64,000 bases of DNA from Marthasterias glacialis (Eukaryota > Echinodermata > Asteroidea > Forcipulatida > Asteriidae). The stretch lies in contig OU452222.1 in NCBI GenBank assembly GCA_911728455.2, positions 18,176,559 to 18,240,558 of the forward strand, read 5' to 3'. Each line of letters starts with the position of its first letter. Position 1 is the first letter of the stretch. Positions 45,315 to 55,451 of this stretch are shown here, piece by piece. The notes beneath the pieces were generated by a model that saw only the letters and a program-made list of their open reading frames with translations, did no database searches and was not told the DNA's origin. The position numbers and the translations under genes are program-made.

Positions 45315-47641
45315 ACATTGAGTGCTAACGGTTCCATGGCTGACTGAATCCTCCATTTTCTCGCCGATGGATTCCACTGACTTTTCACAATCTGGATCAC
45401 CCTGCAATAACAAAAACAAATAACCAGTGTCAAAAAATGTAGAACTGTTACAAAAAGCTTTAACTCAAAAACACACCATTGACAACTATTGAAAATTTGC
45501 TTTTACTGGTTTGGATTGAAAAGTTGTCACTCTTGTCACTGAAAGTTGTTTTTCTACTAAGCAGTGAAATTACTAAATGCCTCAAAACTTACACACAACT
45601 GTATACATACGTGTTGCGTAATGCACGTCAAAGAACCCAATGACACTTATCACAAAGAGAAGGGGTTCGCCCCGGTATTCCTGGTTTGATCAGCTGCAGA
45701 ATGCGCCAAAGCACCTTGTTAATCGTTACATGGTGCTATGTAAAGGAACAGGTCTCCTACTTTAAAAAACATAACTCTGCATACCTTACGGGAAAAAATA
45801 CCGAGGGCTTTGAGACACCCATCAGGTGTGATAAAGCACTATATAAGAACTGCGTACTACTATTAGTATTATTACACGCACATGTAAACTAATAATTTAA
45901 TAGAGTACATTCACATGATAACAAGCAGGAGAATAAATTCACATAATAAAACAAAATATATACAAAAAAAAATTGTAAATGGCCTCGCGTTTCAACCCTA
46001 GCAAAGTCTTTCTCAAAGGCTAAAGATAAAGAAAAAAATATATAACAATTGCTCTACTTCAAGAATAAGTCTTTTCCCACTAAAAACCCTCTCGCCAAAT
46101 TATTTTGACCTTAAATGCTGCTGGTGACCGAATTGTTTGACCACTCGACTCGAGTGTGAAGCACATTTTCTTACACAACAGCACACGTGTGTTCAGAGGA
46201 CAATTTTACAAATTCTTTTATTGCCCTGAAGATTTTTTTACTTCTTAAATTCTCTTTTATATAATTTGAAAGAGGCATTCTTTCCCTTCGTAACCTCATT
46301 AAGCTTGCCTATCAAGGGTGAATGTTAAAGCATGATCAGCTTACGGAAAAGTTTCCATATCCGACAGCCACTTTCTAAGGGATATTTTAGATGTTTTAAT
46401 GGATGTTGGGCTTTATTTCCCTTTTTTAAATATCCCCCTCGAGAAATTGGTAGCTAAAACGCTCAACATTGACCTTAAAAAGAGAAAATGTAAGGGAAGA
46501 TTTCATCGCGCGGCCAGCATTTTTGCGCATATGAGCCCAAAAGAACTAAAATGGCGTTTAGCGAGTAGTGTTGTCAAGCCCATCATACACGTGAAAATGG
46601 CCTATTTTTCATGATGTTGACACTTTGTAATCGTTCAAAGTGCCTGTTCCTCTCTGTTTACATTCTGTCAACCTTTCTGGACAGGTAAGGATATAATTTG
46701 ACCTAAATTAAGGGAGATAAAGTGGCAGCTGGATACGGCATTTTAGCCCAGAATACTACAACCAGTGCAGTCCTTACTCCTTAGTCCAACAACGTCATAC
46801 AAAACATGCAGTGAGATTTTGAAGGATTGGTTAGGATTGAGTAAAATACTTATTTCTTACCAGTCTACTTTCAGAGCTGCAGGTGTGAAGTTCATGTCTT
46901 GCACTGAACAACTGTGGGCTGTCCTCGCCAAGTGCTTGTTGGAGTTCCTACAAAAACCAACAAACTGAGGAAAATCAGACTTTCATTGGCAGAATGAAGA
47001 AGGGGTACACAAACATTTGAGTCGTGGGGATGGAGGAGGGGCTGTGTAGGGAGGTGTGGGCCTTGGAGTTAAACCCACATCATGCCGTGTTTCGATGCAC
47101 CATTTGAAGCCATTCACTATTGTGGTTTTGAAGGGTTTTGAATGGTGAAATAACTGTGTACAGTTACAGTGTTGATTCCCCAAGTGACACGACATCGACT
47201 GTATCAAGTAGATACCATTTGGACAGTGCGTGTGTGGTGATGGACTGAGACTAAACGAACATGGACCAACAGCGATTTTAAAATGTAAACAATAATTACC
47301 CTGATTTTTTCCCGTTTAGTAAACGCCCCTCTCTGTCTCTCTGAGCGTTTTGCAGCCTTCCTAGTCAAGGGAAATATTGTTGGGACGGCATCTTGCAAAA
47401 GCATTGGTTTGATCTTCAAGTCAAATTGATTGTAGAACCCAGACGCCGAATGAAAGCAGTGTGCTTCAAAGTGCGCACTGCAAATCATGGAGTGATCCGA
47501 GGGTCCCGACCATTTTGCCCGGGTGAGCTTGACTTTGGCCGTCCATATGCGTCGAGATTTTGCATCCGACGGGAACTTATGCAGGCTCACGCCATCTTTG
47601 GTGGTGTTGTTGCACCCTGCAACTATACACCTTGCTGGCAT
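45315..47641 (-). CDS. THAP-domain protein, 5' part (three exons)
   Basis: The exon at 47641-47300 encodes a canonical THAP finger (start MPARCIVAGC; C5, C10, FP at 23-24, W33, C54, H57, AVPTIF at 85-90), then a basic linker. Two exons follow on the same strand, each with good splice sites and 87 bp long: 46947-46861 (starts ELQQALGEDS) and 45401-45315 (starts GDPDCEKSVE). The last may instead end at 45317. All joins are phase 0. No stop is reached and no further exon was found before 43833. The next phase-0 acceptor on this strand that I can name is the one at 42979, in the neighbouring THAP gene, so shared splicing to that terminal exon is possible. The product is presumably a nuclear DNA-binding protein. 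The assignment of exons 2 and 3 rests on splice signals and open frame only. Confidence 0.6.
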
Positions 47642-48019
47642 CTGTGAAGATTTATGCAACTTTTAAGAGGATAATAGTGCGTTCTTCGGCAAAATCACTG
47701 CGAGTTTACCACCATGACTACTTTTCCCCTTTCAGAGTGCAGCCAGTGCCGGCAATTATATTTTAAAGACCGCCCTCAACGGCAAAATCGATCAAACATC
47801 TCTCTCCGGTCTCCATCAGTGTTAAGGAATTTCTGATCTTAAAGGAATTCATAACACACTAGGCCTACTGTTTGATTAGTCAAATAACAACTTTTTATCA
47901 AGACTTGTTGCACTTCAAAACTCAAGAATAATATAGGCACATCTTGGCGATTTGGGGAAAATGTCATGGGTTCGTCGTTGAGGGCGGTAGTTGAATTTTC
48001 GCTCCAGGAGGGTGCACGT
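47642..48019. other. Upstream flank of THAP exon, no other gene
   Basis: The 5' flank of the THAP first exon. No TATA box or other promoter element was confidently assigned. Confidence 0.3.
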
Positions 48020-48061
48020 ACCCACAGACATAAAGAACCTAGGTTCTTTATGTCTGTGGGT
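48020..48061. repeat. Perfect 42-nt palindrome
   Basis: ACCCACAGACATAAAGAACC, TA... centred on CCTAGG at 48040/48041, with 21 perfectly matched bases per arm and no loop. It adjoins and slightly overlaps the left end of the TIR element at 48057. Confidence 0.95.
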
Positions 48062-48529
48062 GCACCACACTAAATAGGCTCCCATAGTAACCAATGCTAA
48101 ATGCTAAATATTCAAAAATACTCAAAAAATACTTAAAAGTCTCTCAGCCTCTAGAAAACAAATTGAATATATTTTCTGACAACCGAACTTCATTTGTCTT
48201 TTCAATTTTTAGTAGGTTAGCCGTTGAGAATTTTTGCTAGGCTGACCCAAAATAAAAATACCCCTGAACGAGTAAACTGGCCAGAGTTCATCTTGGAAAA
48301 ATGACCCTACACTGTTAAGCAAAATAGGGCCATTTTAGAGGGCCAGTCTACACAAAATGGTCCAGGATGAAAGTTAACAACCCCAGGGGCACAATGTTGG
48401 ACCATTTTTTAACAATCCATAAAAGCAAGGATCTTCAAATCTTTGATTTACAGAAAAAGTTGTGGGTTTACATTTTATTAATGAGGCTCAGCGCATGGAT
48501 TTCTCTCTATTTAGTGTAGTGCACCCAGG
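48057..48529. mobile_element. TIR element with GGGTGCAC ends
   Basis: GGGTGCACCACACTAAATA at the left and TATTTAGTGTAGTGCACCC at the right, one mismatch in 19. The interior matches 4725-5130. It is non-coding. Confidence 0.8.
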
Positions 48530-49815
48530 AAGGGTGTGGGGATGTGGGGTAACACCTATGGGAAGAGTGCGCTGGTGGTGGGGCCAAACGAATATTTTAA
48601 AATGCCGACAAGCATCGGGAGAAGAGGTTTTTGAAGTGGTAACGCAACATCACTAACATTTTGGAAGTTGACAAAATGGTCCAAATCGCGTGTGGTTGGA
48701 GCTGATTCAGGATACAAGTAAAAAAAATTGTCAAGTTTGTGAAAGCGACCAGATTTCACAGTTTCAAAAGGCTGCTTGTTTGTGGCGCTCACTTCACTGA
48801 AGAGTGTCGCAAATACCTCATCGAAATCAAGCATTGGACTGTTTGCCAAATATTTACATTTCAAACGCATTTTGTGCCCGTTCCGGTTTGAAAACGTGCC
48901 GGAAAGTTAGTACAATCGCACCCCTGGCTTCAATGCCACTTTAATTATGTTTGAAGTTGACATAATAGAGATTTGCTTTTGAGATCAGGGGCTGTTCACC
49001 ATTGTATATAAAGTTTATTTCATAATAAACAGTGTTGGCAATAATTTAGCCCTTTTTCTCGAATTGGTGTTCTATAAGGCCACAGTGGTATTTTAAAGAC
49101 GACAGGTCAAAATAATTTATGGCCGATATAAGTAGATAAGATTCGAGACAGAAGCTTTTATGGTATAGGGCAGGGTTAAGGTATTAAAACAAATCCGTTA
49201 GTGATTAGTGGTAAAATTGAAAACTGAAAATGAATTATTGTCGGGATCCCGACTGTATCTCACGTCCATCAGTCACGCACAAGCAATTATACATGTAACA
49301 TGCATTTTGTGCATTGTCCGTGGCATGCAATCAATATGTGGAAGTTTTTCACTGTTTATTTATTTATTTATTTATTTTTTTGAAATAACATTATCTGTGT
49401 TAAAAGTCATTCAGATATAATATATACATATAAATATTTTCGACGAAAATCGGGAAACTATATTATGTTAACTAGGAAAAACCTAAACAAATAAATTTTT
49501 AGTTTGATTTTGAGGGAAATGGTACAAAGAATATATTCATTTATTTGGACAGGTTTCCTAACGGGCTAAACAAGAAATAATGGCATAGTAATGTGATTTA
49601 TTTATCATCATAAGTTTGCATTGGTATACAAAACTATCGTGAGGAATTATTTCGATTAAAATGTTTTCACTCAGTGGAGAAAAACGTGAAACATAATTAT
49701 CCTAAACTCCTTTGAGGTCGTCGGGCGTGACACTCTTTTTTATTATTATGTTGTACCTTTAGGCCTATCAAAAAAAATCATTGAAATTTATTACAAATCT
49801 TTTTTTTTCCTTCAG
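48530..49815. other. Intergenic, no gene assigned
   Basis: AT-rich with TTTATTTATTTA runs at 49355-49380. One minus-strand open frame (48870-48556) was considered and not accepted. No THAP-coding exon was seen on the plus strand before the exon at 49.8 kb. Confidence 0.4.
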
Positions 49816-49824
49816 AATTTTGAG

Positions 49825-50834
49825 GAAGCAATGTTCATAAAACCGAGGAAGATGCGCATCCTTGCTCTCCGAAGACGAACAACAAACAACACCCTGAGGT
49901 AACAGATGAAGAACAATTCTGGAAAGATTATCATCAGACTAAAGAAGCCGCCATTTTGTACAGGGAGGCTTGCAAGACCTTCAAGTTACTCAGTCTTCCT
50001 AACATCAAAGACGACGACAGCGCCTTCCAGATGTATACAGGCCTGCCTAATTACGCAATCTTCGAAGTTTTGCACGACTATCTGAAACCAAATTCAAAAT
50101 GTTCAGAGGAGAAAACAGCCCGTGACGCGCCTTCAAACTCCGCCAGACGAAGTGTATCCTCACAGGAGGAGTTCTTCTTGTTTCTTGTCACGATCAAGAC
50201 GGGGAACTTAGCCAGTGATCTGGCCTTAAGATTTGGCATAACCAAGCCCACATTCAGCGTCATCTTTGCTTCGTGGGCTCTCTTTGTGAGCAACATGCTG
50301 GACGACTTCGGCAAGACGATGATGAAGCCACAGGCCAGCAACTTTGACGAGTCTGAAACCTTCATAGTCGTTGATTGTACGGCACTTCTGGTAGAAAAAC
50401 CATCTCAACCCAACGGGGATCGTCCTAAGAAACAGAGGTTACTTTGCATTAGTATTAGTCACAGTGGAGCAGTGATTAGCGTTTCAGGCACGCTGAGAGG
50501 TGCTGCTTCTGTCGAGGTTGTGTCAAGCACGTCCGAAGATCTGAATCGGGACTGTAGTCACCTTGGTAACTCACACGCGGTTGATCACGATCGGGACGAG
50601 ACGGCGGGAAAATCACCCGGTAAAGAAACACCAGAATTGATCGTAGACATGGAACAGTTACACGCGAGTAAATCGGCATGGCCGAAGACGTCGGTACGTC
50701 ATGTCGACAGAGCTTTGAACAGACTCAGGCAGTTTCGTTATCTAAAGCAACAAGTTGATCCATCTGGTGTTGACCTTTATGAACAAGTTTTTAAAGCTTG
50801 CGCATACCTCACTAATTTCCAGCCTGAATCATGA
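49825..50834 (+). CDS. Transposase-derived (Harbinger/Tnp_4-like) terminal exon, paralogue of 41924-42979
   Basis: From about 49956 the translation aligns along its length with the THAP gene at 41.9 kb: MYTGLPNYAIFEVL, FFLFLVTIKTGN, LALRFGITKPTF, then VDCTALLVEKPS, the shared LRG, HVDRALNRLRQFRYLKQQV and KACAYLTNFQ, with stop TGA at 50832. As in the paralogue, the catalytic middle of the transposase domain is missing, and the last acidic position is D (HVDRA), not E. The 5' border is unclear. The strong acceptor at 49814-49815 leads into a stop at 49821 in this frame, so either a weaker AG (49823-49824) is used or the start of the exon is frame-damaged. No THAP exon precedes it on this strand. 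It is either a pseudogene-like relic or a domesticated gene lacking its first exon here. Confidence 0.65.
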
Positions 50835-50864
50835 TTGCCATTATTATTAAGTACACTGTACTTC

Positions 50865-51040
50865 TAGACCTTTATCATGCTGCCACCATCTTGGTCATGT
50901 GCCCTGTATCCAATAACAGTAATAGATGCTAAAATTCATTGCACATAAAGGAACCAGACCATTTGCCCTTCCAGCCTCAGTTTGGTTACATTGGTTTGAA
51001 TGGGAGAAAATCAAGATGGCCGCACCATGATAAAGGTCTA
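50865..51040. mobile_element. MITE, TAGACCTTTATCATG ends
   Basis: TAGACCTTTATCATG at the left and CATGATAAAGGTCTA at the right; 176 bp. CCACCATCTTGG and CAAGATGGCC are sub-terminal inverse blocks. It is loosely related to the family at 41618-41792. Confidence 0.8.
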
Positions 51041-51134
51041 TTGGTGAAAGGGGAAGTGATCAAACGCTACTTCTACTGTTTTAAATTTCATCTTTGAGAG
51101 AAGTCAATGCCATTACCGTTTTGCAAAGGGCACA

Positions 51135-51140
51135 AATAAA
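51135..51140 (+). terminator. Candidate polyadenylation signal
   Basis: AATAAA about 300 bp after the stop of the transposase-derived exon at 50834. Its use is unproven. Confidence 0.25.
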
Positions 51141-51406
51141 CTCCATTGGACAATCTTGAAGTTTATTGGAGACTTTTGAAGGAACACTCAGGCTAATACC
51201 AGGGCAATATCGGTCATGGCCTCCGCCGTGGCCTTAGTGTAACTACGGGCCTGTTTTTTGTAGGGAGGGAGAATTCAATCTGCAAAGCACACGTTATAAA
51301 AAAAATAATCATGCTTCTCGGGTGGACAAGATATTTTTGTACAAGTCCGACATGTTGACTTTACAAGGAATGGAAACTTTATACCTGGTACATGTGATGC
51401 CAAGGA

Positions 51407-51962
51407 GGACCCAATTTCATACTGCTGTTTAAGCAGAAATTATTTGAAAACAATTTTCTGCTCAGCAAAATGAGCAGCATACCAGCACACATGGTACATG
51501 TGAAATGGTATTTTGGACACTAAACTTGTTCTGGTAAGCACATTTTGTTGTACTTGGCTACCTTTTGTGCTTAAAGCTCCAGCTCAACATTGGTAAACTG
51601 ACTGTAAATTCTTCCATTCTTTGCAAAAATCAATATTTTGGTTACAAAACCAACCTCACCTGTGAAAATGCCAGCTCACTTCGTTGTTTCATTTGCAAGA
51701 AAACGATAAGAATTCACTCAGCATTTTTTAACGCATTCCTATGGGCAGAGACTTCGTCTCACTGAGACGAAAACTATTTTTGAATCTTATTTCATGTTTT
51801 AAAAACGATAACATTTCAGGCAGAAATTTATTTCCAGGAAAGTTTTTTTACCATCATTATCTTTATACCGTGAAAGGTTTAAGTAAATCTGTGAACATTC
51901 TATGTTTTTCTTCTTATACCAATGTTGAGCTGGGGCTTTAAACAGCTCAATGAAGTTGGGCC
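51407..51962. mobile_element. CCCAATTTCAT-family MITE carrying a nested MITE
   Basis: It starts GGACCCAATTTCATACTGC and ends GAGCTGTTTAAGCAC-complement then GTTGGGCC at 51962. Its right inverted repeat is split at a TTAA by the element at 51575-51937. A further decayed copy seems to follow to about 52110. Confidence 0.7.
51575..51937. mobile_element. TTAA-flanked MITE, copy 2
   Basis: Ends AGCTCCAGCTCAACATTGG and CCAATGTTGAGCTGGGGCT between TTAA at 51571-51574 and 51938-51941. Strongly similar to 8605-8957. It is inserted in the terminal repeat of another MITE. Confidence 0.85.
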
Positions 51963-52110
51963 TATTAGCAAATTTCGTTGCCAAGCAAAAAATGAGTCGG
52001 AGCACCAGGGGCAACAATGTCAACTTGGAATTTTGGCTAATTGGCTGGTAACGTGTTCCTGCTTATGCAATATATTTCTGTGCTTAGCAAGTTTTATGAA
52101 ACTTGGGGAT

Positions 52111-52796
52111 CTAGCTGTATACCTCGACACTTCGTACAAAAAGTGCAAGTGGGGTTCCAGTCTTGTATGTTTCTTGTATGCTCATATTATTATCATCGTT
52201 GGATAAAAGTGCTTTGCATTAAAACAAATATTTTATGATTAGGCCTACTGGGGTATAGGCCTACGCTTGGTCACTTTCAAACGTGCTTAGTCGGCCTAGC
52301 GCGGCAGAAGACTCCAACCTAATACTTTACAAAATGGAAATCCATTCTTGCGAGGTAGGCCTATTTTTTATCCATTGTTTTTTTACAAGGTTAGTGAAAC
52401 AGGACATAATAGACACAATCCATATCCGACCGTAAGGTAGGTTATAAGATTTTAGGTAGCCTATGCATTAACAAACACATGTCAGTTATTTGCAAGCCAC
52501 GTATTCGAATGTTCGTACATGCTAGAATAAAGTTATTCCACACGCTCGCGTAAGCTTGTATATTATGTTGCGCGAATGTTGACGTCACACGCATCACGCT
52601 TGCTTCATACTTAATACCTGCTTCCCCAGTGCGCGCGCGTGTTTGCTGAGCGCCCTGCGCGTCAACGCCAGTGTATACAGGGCGCGTTTGCAGTTTTTAA
52701 ATTATTTTCGAGAGTTTTGTTCATTTTTTATTCTTGGCGTACTACTGTACAAACAGATATTCTTGCGTGTTCCTGCGGACGTTCTTATCGACTATC
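52111..52796 (+). other. Upstream region of the HSF-type gene
   Basis: GC content and CpG rise at about 52560-52690 (GCGCGCGTGTTTGCTGAGCG), unlike the AT-rich surroundings, so a CpG-type promoter here is plausible. No TATA box was assigned. Confidence 0.3.
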
Positions 52797-55260
52797 ATGA
52801 GTTCTTCAAGCCCAGCACCCCAGCTCGGTGCTGTTTCTTGCCCGATCAGCTCAAACACATTCCCCGGAAAGTTGTGGAAGTTGGTCAACGGCGGACGGTT
52901 TCAGTCCATTGGCTGGAGTAATGGCGGAACTTGCATTGCAATCAATGGCACCACCTTCAAAAACGAGGTCCTCTACAATGAAGAATTTAGCGTATTCAAA
53001 ACTCAGAACTTCTCGAGTTTCGTGCGGCAACTCAATCTGTACGGATTCCGGAAACTGGCGGCTGTTTCTACCAAGGAAAGCATGTCCGGCGAGGACGTCC
53101 ACCATTTCCAGAACCCGTTCTTCAATCGGAACCGCCCAGAGTTACTGGGTCATGTCCGTCGGGCTGGAAACCGACGTCGAGGCGGAAGTGAAAACGCCGA
53201 GAACTCGTATTTCACAACCACTCCTTACCACTTTGGTCATCAGTCCCTGAGCTGTCGTGCCGGTAACTCACAGACATTGTTCCATCACCAGGGAGCGACT
53301 TATGCCCCAGTCAAGTCCGAACCTCTTCATGATGTTCACAATCGCTTCAACCCATACCACCAGCAGACGACATCTTTCACCAATGTTGCCCAGCCGAATT
53401 GCTACGGCCGTTCGTCGTGGTGCCCAAGTGTCACCGGAGCTGGAGTTGGCGGCCTGCACGGCCTGACGTTGATTGCGAACACGGTGAGCGGATCTCTCAC
53501 AGCAACCTGCCCGGCAGAGCCCCGGCAAGTTGACTATCCTACGCTATTCAACCAACAAGGGCAGCTAAAGAAATTTGTTGTCATTCAGGAAGACATTGGC
53601 CCAAGCTTCGTTGGTAGTTTGCAGAATTCAGGTGGTGAGTTTCGACACAATGCTTTAGGCATGCGGCATGTGCGAAGACGTCTGACGGATGTCGCTTAGG
53701 CCTAAGCAACTCTACAAAAGTAGGCTACGCCTACCCGATGGGGCTTGCTTGCGTAAAAATCGCGCTTAATTACTTATACTTGCTCTTTGGTGTTGGGCTT
53801 AATTTTATGAGTTAAAGTTACCCTTATATTGGAAGTTCATTTTTGTTGGACTGCCACATAGGCCTAGTGATTGTGCAAAAAGGACGGCGGATGGGCTAAG
53901 TGTTTGTTTGAAGTTTGGGCAAAGGTTGTGTTTAAATATATTATTAATTTTAGAGTATGATTTTTCTCAACAGGCATTTCATTGTCAAGATGTAATGATC
54001 CCATGCTGACTACCAGCTGTGACCCCATGCTATGTGCCGTACCCCAACCGAGCCCTCCCCACCCACCAGCCACCAGCCAAGCATTCATTATGTCTCCCCC
54101 GTCGAATCAGAGTGGTCTATGCTACAACCTGGCAGATGGACACCCTGGGCTGAGCGGCAGCGCCAACCCACAACCCCTGCATCTTGCAGCAGGTGTTAGC
54201 CAAGGAGTTCCAGCTTCTACTGAGATTCCAGTTCAAGTCTATACACACCTAGCTCCGGTTATCTCTGCGAACGCTCAACTGCAGCACCGCCAGCAGGTAT
54301 CAAACATCCGTTACGTACCATTATGTCCGACACGGACCATTATCCGACCCATTGTGTCCGACGAACGATTATGTCTGACCCATTGTGTCCGACAGACATA
54401 GTGGGTCGGACGTAATGGTTTGTCAGACACAGGGGGTCGGACATGATGGTTTGTCGGACACACTGGGTCGGACATAATGGTTTATCGGCCACAATGGGTC
54501 GGACATGATTGTCGGCCATAATGGTTCCAAAATTTTCTCGAGGAACTGGTCCATGTCGGACATATTGGTGTGTAACAAACGTGCTATATAAAAACAAGTG
54601 ATGGGGACAAAGGTTGGGAGGCTAGTCACCCTTACTCGCAGCTAAGAAGCTAAATTTTGAAGGCAGCGGCTACAGTGTGGTTGAGCCGCTGTAAATGGAA
54701 CAACCAAGTTACTACTCGCGCTTTTGCATCAATAGCAGTGGTCACATCACAGTTTGGCAAAGCCGGCACCCTTTGTGATTTGACAGCAAGCGGGCACGTG
54801 TGCAGTATTTGGGCGATGTGAGAGTTCATCTTTCCATGCACAGCCACATGGGTGCCTTAATCACGACGACACAGCCCCTTTAAGTAGTAGAACAGCTAAA
54901 AGGCAGCGTTACTTTAAAAGAAAAAAAACGAAACCCCCAAAAACACCAAAAACTATGAGGGATCAAAAATACAAATTTAAGTTTATTCATAAACGTTTTC
55001 CCCCAAAAGAACCACCATAAAAATTGGAACAAAAGTACAGAAAAATAACAAAAACAAGTTTGGCAATCGTCATTTTTTTTTAGGAGGAGCTTAGTAATAG
55101 TAAATGTAAATAATTTCACAAAGTTATTTTTTATTTCTTATAGGTCTCTCTCGCCCAGATGACACATGGAGGCCCAGACGGTTCACCTGCAGCAGTTTCA
55201 GACAGCTGTGGAATCGTTCAGACAGTCACCAATGTCGGCAGTAAGCCTGAAATTCTATAA
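52797..55260 (+). CDS. HSF-type DNA-binding transcription factor, HSF5/HSFY-like
   Basis: Three exons: 52797-53634, 53974-54296 and 55144-55260. GT-AG borders and consistent phases give 425 codons, ending TAA. Residues about 20-122 form a complete heat-shock-factor domain: FPGKLWKLVNGG, W40, FKNEVL, then the recognition helix SSFVRQLNLYGFRK at 73-86 and HHFQNPFFNRNRPELL at 102-117. No leucine-zipper trimerisation region (HR-A/B) follows. The rest is Ser/Pro/Gln/His-rich and low in structure, as in the HSF5 and HSFY branch, which acts mainly in germ cells of vertebrates. Nuclear DNA binding is well supported; a germ-line role is inference. The third exon could alternatively use a donor at 55240 and continue further. 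The first ATG in frame is at 52797. Confidence 0.88.
54316..54528. repeat. Palindromic array of GTCGGACATAATGG units
   Basis: About eight units of CCATTATGTCCGAC or its inverse GTCGGACATAATGG, with GACCCATTGTGTCCGAC spacers. The orientation switches near 54398, so the two halves form a long imperfect hairpin. It starts about 20 nt after the donor of HSF exon 2. Confidence 0.85.
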
Positions 55261-55420
55261 GTTTCAGAAATCGCATAGCATAATCAGGCAATAATATTGA
55301 TTGTCAATTTTTACTGAAACTTAAAAAACTTGTAGCAGAATATTACAATGTATATAGGCCCTTACTGTTCAAAAATGGCATGGTTCAATATTGGTTAATT
55401 TGTTTAAACTTTTTATTTTA

Positions 55421-55451
<31 letters not shown>

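Noticed and set aside
46399-46614. Plus-strand open frame of 71 codons
   Set aside because: Lies in the intron of the THAP gene on the other strand; no splice sites or similarity.
47204-47299. Extension of the THAP open frame beyond 47300
   Set aside because: A good donor (GTAATT) at 47299 ends the exon, and the continuation reads as intron.
48556-48870. 104-codon minus-strand open frame
   Set aside because: No similarity or domain recognised and no convincing splice partner. It could be a first exon, but the support is too weak.
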